Shown one piece after another: positions 36,291-40,696 of a DNA stretch of 40,696 nt. Source of the DNA: Candidatus Nanopelagicales bacterium (GTDB lineage: Bacteria > Actinomycetota > Actinomycetes > Nanopelagicales > Nanopelagicaceae); NCBI GenBank assembly GCA_030830475.1, contig JAURMX010000053.1, positions 1 to 40,696 of the forward strand, in the 5' to 3' direction. A program made the position numbers and the translations under genes. Under the pieces are notes generated by a model. It did not search any database and had not been told where the DNA came from. It saw nothing but the letters and a program-made list of their open reading frames with translations. Each line of letters opens with the position of its first letter. Position 1 is the stretch's first letter.

Positions 36291-37028
36291 ATGAGTGAAA
36301 ATGAGAAGCAAAAGTCTATTTCATTAATTGTCGCTGCTGCGATAATTGCGGTTGCAATGGGCCTCGGATTGAATCAAGTGGGTTCAGGTTTTGCTGCTCG
36401 CTCTAATGAAGGAATCTCGGTCACCGGCTCAGCTCGAGTAAATGCAACAGCTGATCGTGCCGTCTGGTCTTTGAATGCTGAACAGATTGCGCCAACTTTG
36501 TCAGAGTCAGTACGCAAAGTTGAAGCGGCTACAAAATCAGTGACTCAATACTTAACAGATGGTGGGATTTCACTCGAAGGCATTGAGTTTGGATCTGTTT
36601 CCGCATATCCGCAAGAAGAGTATTCGAATGGAAATAGCACGGGTCGAATTTTAAATTATCGCGCTTCTCGAACCATTACGGTTCGCACCGATGACGTGGA
36701 GTTGGTTTCAAAGTTAAGTAACGGTATAGGCGATTTGCTGCAATCAGGGGTTAACGTTTCTAATTACGGTCCCCAGTACTACGTCTCTAAGTTGAATGAA
36801 CTTCGACCTCAGCTTCTCGAACAGGCGATGGAGGATGCAAAGGTTCGTGCTGAAGCGATTGTGAAAGCAACTGGCGGGAAGGTAGGCAATGTGACGAGCG
36901 TACGCTCGGGTCCATTCCAAGTTACTTCGCCAGATTCAGTTGATACCTCAGCTGGCGGTTATTACGACACTCAAACCATTGAAAAGACCATCACCTCAAC
37001 AGTCACGGTGATGTTTGATGTCGATTAA
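36291..37028 (+). CDS. SIMPL/DUF541-domain protein
   Basis: The 245-residue protein has an N-terminal membrane helix or uncut signal (about 10-32) and a SIMPL domain outside the membrane, beginning EGISVTGSARVNATADRAVW. Later parts are typical, such as AMEDAKVRAEAIVKATGGKVG around residue 180. The family is widespread (E. coli YggE, animal IRAK-binding SIMPL); its bacterial role is not clear, with links to stress. The ATG has no ribosome binding site, but a TANNNT hexamer is correctly placed for a leaderless mRNA. Its last 26 nt overlap the end of glgX on the opposite strand. Confidence 0.85.
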   Translation: MSENEKQKSISLIVAAAIIAVAMGLGLNQVGSGFAARSNEGISVTGSARVNATADRAVWSLNAEQIAPTLSESVRKVEAATKSVTQYLTDGGISLEGIEFGSVSAYPQEEYSNGNSTGRILNYRASRTITVRTDDVELVSKLSNGIGDLLQSGVNVSNYGPQYYVSKLNELRPQLLEQAMEDAKVRAEAIVKATGGKVGNVTSVRSGPFQVTSPDSVDTSAGGYYDTQTIEKTITSTVTVMFDVD

Positions 37029-39141
37029 TTAGCCAAACCTGAACGCTTAATGCGCTTACCATAATTTTATCTTTGGGTTTTTTCAGTGTGGGACTGAATT
37101 CATTTATGGACTCTGCTGAATTGAAAACGGTGCGGAATGAATCACCCCAATCCTGATTAGGCAAAGTGAATTCATAATCCTGATCTGCACTATTTAAGAC
37201 TATGAATAACCCTTGATTATGGGTGGCATCGACGCTAAATGCTAAATGGCGTATTGAGCTGTCCTGCCAATTATCTTGACTCATCTCATTACCATCCCGG
37301 TCAAACCAGGCAACATCTTTGCGGTTGGTATCTTGATCGATTTCGCCGGTATAAAACTGCTCTGCAGCATCAACCATGTAGCTGGTCCTAATTCGAGATA
37401 GAGCGGCAACGGTCTCAATCAAGTCTTCTTGCTGAGGATTCGGATTCCAATTCAATTTCCACCCACCCAGAAAGTTTTCCCAGTTATCGCTCTGGTCCTG
37501 GGTCGACAAAGAGTAAGCATTGTTGGATCCATTTTGAGATCTAGATACCTCATCGCCCATATTTAGCATTGGGACACCGGAAGAGAGTAGCAAGGTTGCC
37601 AAGATAGATTTTTGTAATTGGATACGTTTTGAATTTATGTCTGGATCATCTGTTGGACCTTCGAATCCAACATTCCATGATCTATTTTGCTCACTACCAT
37701 CGCGATTATCTTCGGCGTTTGGGCCATTGTGTTTGTTGTTAAAGGAAACTAAATCACGAAGCGTGAAGCCATCATGCGCAGTAACAAAATTGATAGATGA
37801 GGTTGGCCCGCGGTAGTAGAAGACATCATTTGAACCGGCGACCCTTGATGCCAAATCCGATACACCATTGCTGTGTCCGCGGGCGCTATCGGCGAGCCAG
37901 AATTGTCGGGTTGCATCGCGATACGCATCATTCCATTCCCGCCACGGATGAGGGAATTCACCTAAAGCGTAACCTGAAACATCCCAAGGTTCAGCGATCA
38001 ATTTTCGCTCTCGGAGTATTGGGTCTGAGCAGATAGATGAAATCAATAATCCGTGGGTATCTATTCCCTCGCTGTTGCGTGAGATAGCTGTGGCTAAATC
38101 AAAGCGAAATCCATCGATTCCGATTACCTGGCTCCACCAATGCAGGGAATCAATAATCATTCTGGTGACGAAAGGGTTTTGCGAGTCAATTGTGTTTCCG
38201 CAACCGGTTACATCCTCGTAATTTCCATGGTCGGAATGCCGATAAAAGGCTTTGTTGTCGATGCCTTTGAAGCAGAATGTGGGACCGCTAACCCCTTCTT
38301 CGGCGGTGTGGTTGTAAACCACATCAAGAATTACCTCTATGCCGGCATCATGAAGCGCATCAACAGCCCTTTGTAACTCTGCAATCGGATCTTCGCTAGA
38401 TGCATAAGCCTTATGCGGAGCGCTAAATGCTAAGGGGTTGTAACCCCAATAATTTTGCCGACCTCTAGCATTAGTGTGAACCTCAGTTACGAATTGATGA
38501 ATCGGCAACAACTCAAGTGCGGTAACCCCCAAACGTTGCAAATGTTGAATTGTTGATGGATGACCTAACGCTTTGTAACTACCACGTTCATTTATTGGAA
38601 TCTCGGTGTTGTCTGCGGTTAATCCACGAACATGCGCCTCATAAATGAAGCTCTTCTTCCAGGAAGTCCGCGGTCTATTAATAATTCGAGGAGCGGTGGC
38701 GGTTACTACCGAAAGTGGTACAAAACCTAAGGAGTCTCGTTCATCTAGCTGATTTAGATCTCCATTACCAAGATGATCCGTCGCATGGTGGCCAAAAATC
38801 TCTGGGGCATAAATAACATCGCCACTAATTTGATGTGTGTATGGATCTAGCAAAACTTTGGCGGGGTTGAAACGCCAACCTTGCTCAGGTTGCCAAGGGC
38901 CATAGATGCGATAGCCGTAATGTTGACCAGGGCCAATTCCAGAAAGGTGTCCATGCCAGATTGGACCTTCGCGGTGGGCCAAGGAGAATTTGGTTTCAAC
39001 CCATTTCCAACTTCCATTTTCAGACTCACGCTGGTCAAAGAGGCATAACTCGACCGCATCTGCGGCTGGGGCCCAGATCGCGAAATCAGTTCCGCCAGTC
39101 ACAACATGGCTTCCCAATATGTGGGGATTGGCTGGTTTCAC
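37003..39141 (-). CDS. glgX: Glycogen debranching enzyme GlgX
   Basis: GlgX removes alpha-1,6 branches of glycogen during breakdown. The 712 residues have an N-terminal CBM48 domain (about 1-130), the GH13 barrel and a C-terminal beta domain. GH13 regions are visible: DVVYNHTAE, GFRFDLAT (nucleophile Asp), LIAEPWD (acid/base Glu) and FVTAHDGFTL. The start is GTG at 39141. It shows that the cell stores or uses glycogen; other glg genes are outside the window. The stop lies 26 nt inside the SIMPL gene. Confidence 0.94.
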   Translation of the reverse strand: MKPANPHILGSHVVTGGTDFAIWAPAADAVELCLFDQRESENGSWKWVETKFSLAHREGPIWHGHLSGIGPGQHYGYRIYGPWQPEQGWRFNPAKVLLDPYTHQISGDVIYAPEIFGHHATDHLGNGDLNQLDERDSLGFVPLSVVTATAPRIINRPRTSWKKSFIYEAHVRGLTADNTEIPINERGSYKALGHPSTIQHLQRLGVTALELLPIHQFVTEVHTNARGRQNYWGYNPLAFSAPHKAYASSEDPIAELQRAVDALHDAGIEVILDVVYNHTAEEGVSGPTFCFKGIDNKAFYRHSDHGNYEDVTGCGNTIDSQNPFVTRMIIDSLHWWSQVIGIDGFRFDLATAISRNSEGIDTHGLLISSICSDPILRERKLIAEPWDVSGYALGEFPHPWREWNDAYRDATRQFWLADSARGHSNGVSDLASRVAGSNDVFYYRGPTSSINFVTAHDGFTLRDLVSFNNKHNGPNAEDNRDGSEQNRSWNVGFEGPTDDPDINSKRIQLQKSILATLLLSSGVPMLNMGDEVSRSQNGSNNAYSLSTQDQSDNWENFLGGWKLNWNPNPQQEDLIETVAALSRIRTSYMVDAAEQFYTGEIDQDTNRKDVAWFDRDGNEMSQDNWQDSSIRHLAFSVDATHNQGLFIVLNSADQDYEFTLPNQDWGDSFRTVFNSAESINEFSPTLKKPKDKIMVSALSVQVWLINRHQTSP

Positions 39142-39198
39142 TTTGCTATCTAAGCATCAGCGCCTAACTATTCGAGGAAGGCCGAGTGGAGAGCTAGA

Positions 39199-39212
39199 TT
39201 ACTGACCAGTAA
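39199..39212. promoter_or_regulatory. Palindrome TTACTG-AC-CAGTAA upstream of etfB
   Basis: A perfect 6-2-6 inverted repeat ends 10 bp before the etfB ATG. It overlaps TAACAT (39210-39215), a possible -10 lying 7 nt before the ATG. It is a candidate operator for a repressor of etfBA. Confidence 0.4.
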
Positions 39213-39222
39213 CATACCCGCC

Positions 39223-40023
39223 ATGAAGATTGCTATCTGCGTCAAGCAAGTGCCTGATTCTTGGGCCGAGAAAAAAATGGTCAATGGTGTTTTGGATCGT
39301 GAAAGTGTCGATGCGGTACTAAATGATCTTGATGAATATGCGATCGAAGAGGCGCTGAGAATCGTAGAGCCGTTAAATGAAGGCAAAGATTCGCCAGAAC
39401 ACACCATCACGTTGATCTCGATGGGACCAGATCGTGCATCTGAAGCGATCCGTAAAGGTTTATCAATGGGAGCCGATGATGCGGTTTTGGTAACCGATGC
39501 GGCTCTAGCTGGTTCTGACGCCATCGCAACCTCAAAAGTTCTAGCAGAGGTAATTAAGAGCGGTGGTTTTGATTTGGTTTTCTGTGGCACTGAATCAACT
39601 GATGCCAGAATGAGTGTTGTTCCTGCAATGTTGGCGGAGCGTTTAGGTTGGGCACAGCTCACCTTTGCCGGCTCAGTCAAAGTCGATGCGACAGCTAAGA
39701 ATGTCGAAATTGCCCGCATGACTGAAAGCGGCGTAGAGAATATGACAGCTAACTTTCCATGCGTCATCAGCGTTATTGAAAAGATTAACGAGCCACGTTA
39801 CCCATCCTTTAAGGGAATTATGGCGGCGAAGAAAAAAACAATTGAAAGTAAATCTCTGGCAGATATCTCTCTATCTGCAAATGAGGTTGGCAGTGCGGGA
39901 GCATGGAGCGTTGTAGAAAATGCTCAAGCCCGCCCACCTAGAGAAAAAGGTGTAAAGATTGAGGATTCTGGCGATGCTGGAACGAAGTTGGCTGATTACT
40001 TGGCAGAGAAGCGATTGGTGTGA
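39223..40023 (+). CDS. etfB: Electron transfer flavoprotein, beta subunit
   Basis: EtfB is one half of the soluble flavoprotein that takes electrons from acyl-CoA and other dehydrogenases. The 266 residues start MKIAICVKQVPDSWAEKKMV and contain the AMP-binding region with DRASEAIRKGLSMGADDAVLV (shown in part, about 70-90) and FCGTESTDARMSVVPAMLAERLG. EPRYPSFKGIMAAKKK near residue 190 is the family's recognition segment. etfA follows after 2 nt, giving the usual etfB-etfA operon. Confidence 0.96.
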   Translation: MKIAICVKQVPDSWAEKKMVNGVLDRESVDAVLNDLDEYAIEEALRIVEPLNEGKDSPEHTITLISMGPDRASEAIRKGLSMGADDAVLVTDAALAGSDAIATSKVLAEVIKSGGFDLVFCGTESTDARMSVVPAMLAERLGWAQLTFAGSVKVDATAKNVEIARMTESGVENMTANFPCVISVIEKINEPRYPSFKGIMAAKKKTIESKSLADISLSANEVGSAGAWSVVENAQARPPREKGVKIEDSGDAGTKLADYLAEKRLV

Positions 40024-40025
40024 TT

Positions 40026-40696
40026 ATGAGTAATGTATTGATTTTGGCTGATCATGACGGTGGCAAAATCTCAAAAACCGCTGCCGAATTAGCGACTCTA
40101 GGCAAAAGAGCGGGTTCAGTAACCGCGGTAGTTCTAGCCCCATCTGGTCAAGGCGATGCACTGGCCGCTCAACTATCCAACACAGAGATTGAAAAAGTTG
40201 TATTGGTGGAGAGCGATGATTTTTCTCGTCATGGAGTTCCAGCTCTAGTTGATGCGTTAGCTCAGATTGTTAAAGAGCAAACTCCCAAGGCGGTTTTGAT
40301 TCCATCTACTGCAAGAGGTAAAGAGATAGCGGGTCGTTTGGCGGTTCGTATCGGTGGCGGAGTAATCACAGATGCGGTTGACCTAACCTCTGATCTTGGC
40401 GCTACTCAATCTGTTTTCGGTGGTTCATTTACAGTGTCATCAAAGGTAAAGGTCGGAACTCCAGTTATTACTGTTAGACCAAGTGCGGTTGAAGCAAGTG
40501 CTACATCTGCAACTCCTGCGATTGAAAAACTCACACTTACAATCGGTGATTCTGCAAAGTTGGTGACGATCACCGGTACACAGCCAGCTGCAAAGGGTGG
40601 CCGCCCAGAGCTAACTGAGGCAAAGATTGTTATCTCAGGTGGTCGTGGAACCAATGGAGATTTTTCACAGGTAGAAGCAATGGCTGATCTGCTTGG
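40026..40696 (+). CDS. etfA: Electron transfer flavoprotein, alpha subunit (partial)
   Basis: The frame starts at ATG 40026, 2 nt after the etfB stop, and runs out of the window after about 223 residues. The N-terminal part (MSNVLILADHDGGKISKTAA) and the segment IPSTARGKEIAGRLAVRIGGGVITDAV are typical of EtfA. The visible end has ISGGRGTNGDFSQVEAMADL, the beginning of the FAD-binding domain. The remaining part of about 100 residues with the rest of the FAD site is outside. Confidence 0.95.
   Translation, partial: MSNVLILADHDGGKISKTAAELATLGKRAGSVTAVVLAPSGQGDALAAQLSNTEIEKVVLVESDDFSRHGVPALVDALAQIVKEQTPKAVLIPSTARGKEIAGRLAVRIGGGVITDAVDLTSDLGATQSVFGGSFTVSSKVKVGTPVITVRPSAVEASATSATPAIEKLTLTIGDSAKLVTITGTQPAAKGGRPELTEAKIVISGGRGTNGDFSQVEAMADLL

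Noticed and set aside
39168-39767. 199-codon minus-strand frame opposite etfB
   Set aside because: Ser/Ala-rich antisense shadow of etfB, which has full family motifs.

Overview
The window looks like a chromosomal piece of a small-genome, moderate-GC freshwater actinobacterium, most likely of the acI lineage (Nanopelagicales, Planktophila/Nanopelagicus type). The evidence is actinobacterial gene types (mycobacterial GlnA2-like glutamine synthetase, Rv2466c-like mycothiol reductase, Zur with an actinobacterial Zur box, two-subunit lycopene cyclase), very tight packing, and a Blh-type retinal-forming enzyme, which fits an actinorhodopsin user. The lineage is my inference; no rRNA is present. 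No phage, insertion sequence or CRISPR array was seen.

Layout. 1-2520 (minus): start of a histone-like Lys/Ala/Arg protein, an MFS exporter and panB. 2593-5952 (plus): nadE, then cysK-cysE. 6015-9213: glnA, then leuA behind a leucine leader peptide with an attenuator. 9236-11297: recO-uppS-mycothiol reductase, with overlapping or adjacent ends. 11298-12484 (minus): a ZIP transporter-zur operon under a perfect Zur palindrome. 12557-18925 (plus): glyS (broken by an in-frame TAA), dusB, a YdcF-like protein, dgt and dnaG. Then tRNA-Asn and an ACT-domain protein.

19301-26840 is a carbon block: galT-galK diverge from an alpha-galactosidase, and glpK diverges from glpD. Each divergent pair shares a promoter region of about 20 bp. 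26848-33048 (minus) is a six-gene run: a binding-protein-dependent transporter usually labelled iron(III) but with residues suggesting a phosphorylated sugar, a small membrane protein, a stand-alone protein resembling the DnaX C-terminal domain, and a secreted GH25 lysozyme. tRNA-Met and a decayed gene follow. 33535-35188 holds crtYc-crtYd diverging from blh (beta-carotene to retinal), followed by an M23 peptidase. Then come cspA, a SIMPL-domain protein, glgX, etfB and the first part of etfA.

A feature running through the window is the promoter arrangement. Many genes that lack a Shine-Dalgarno sequence have a TANNNT hexamer ending 5 to 7 nt, most often exactly 6 nt, before the start codon, as expected for leaderless mRNAs. 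The most interesting points are the leucine attenuator, the stop codon inside the essential glyS gene, the face-to-face promoters of glpK/glpD and galT/galA, the likely mislabelled transporter, and the orphan DnaX-like gene. I found no clearly new multi-gene system.
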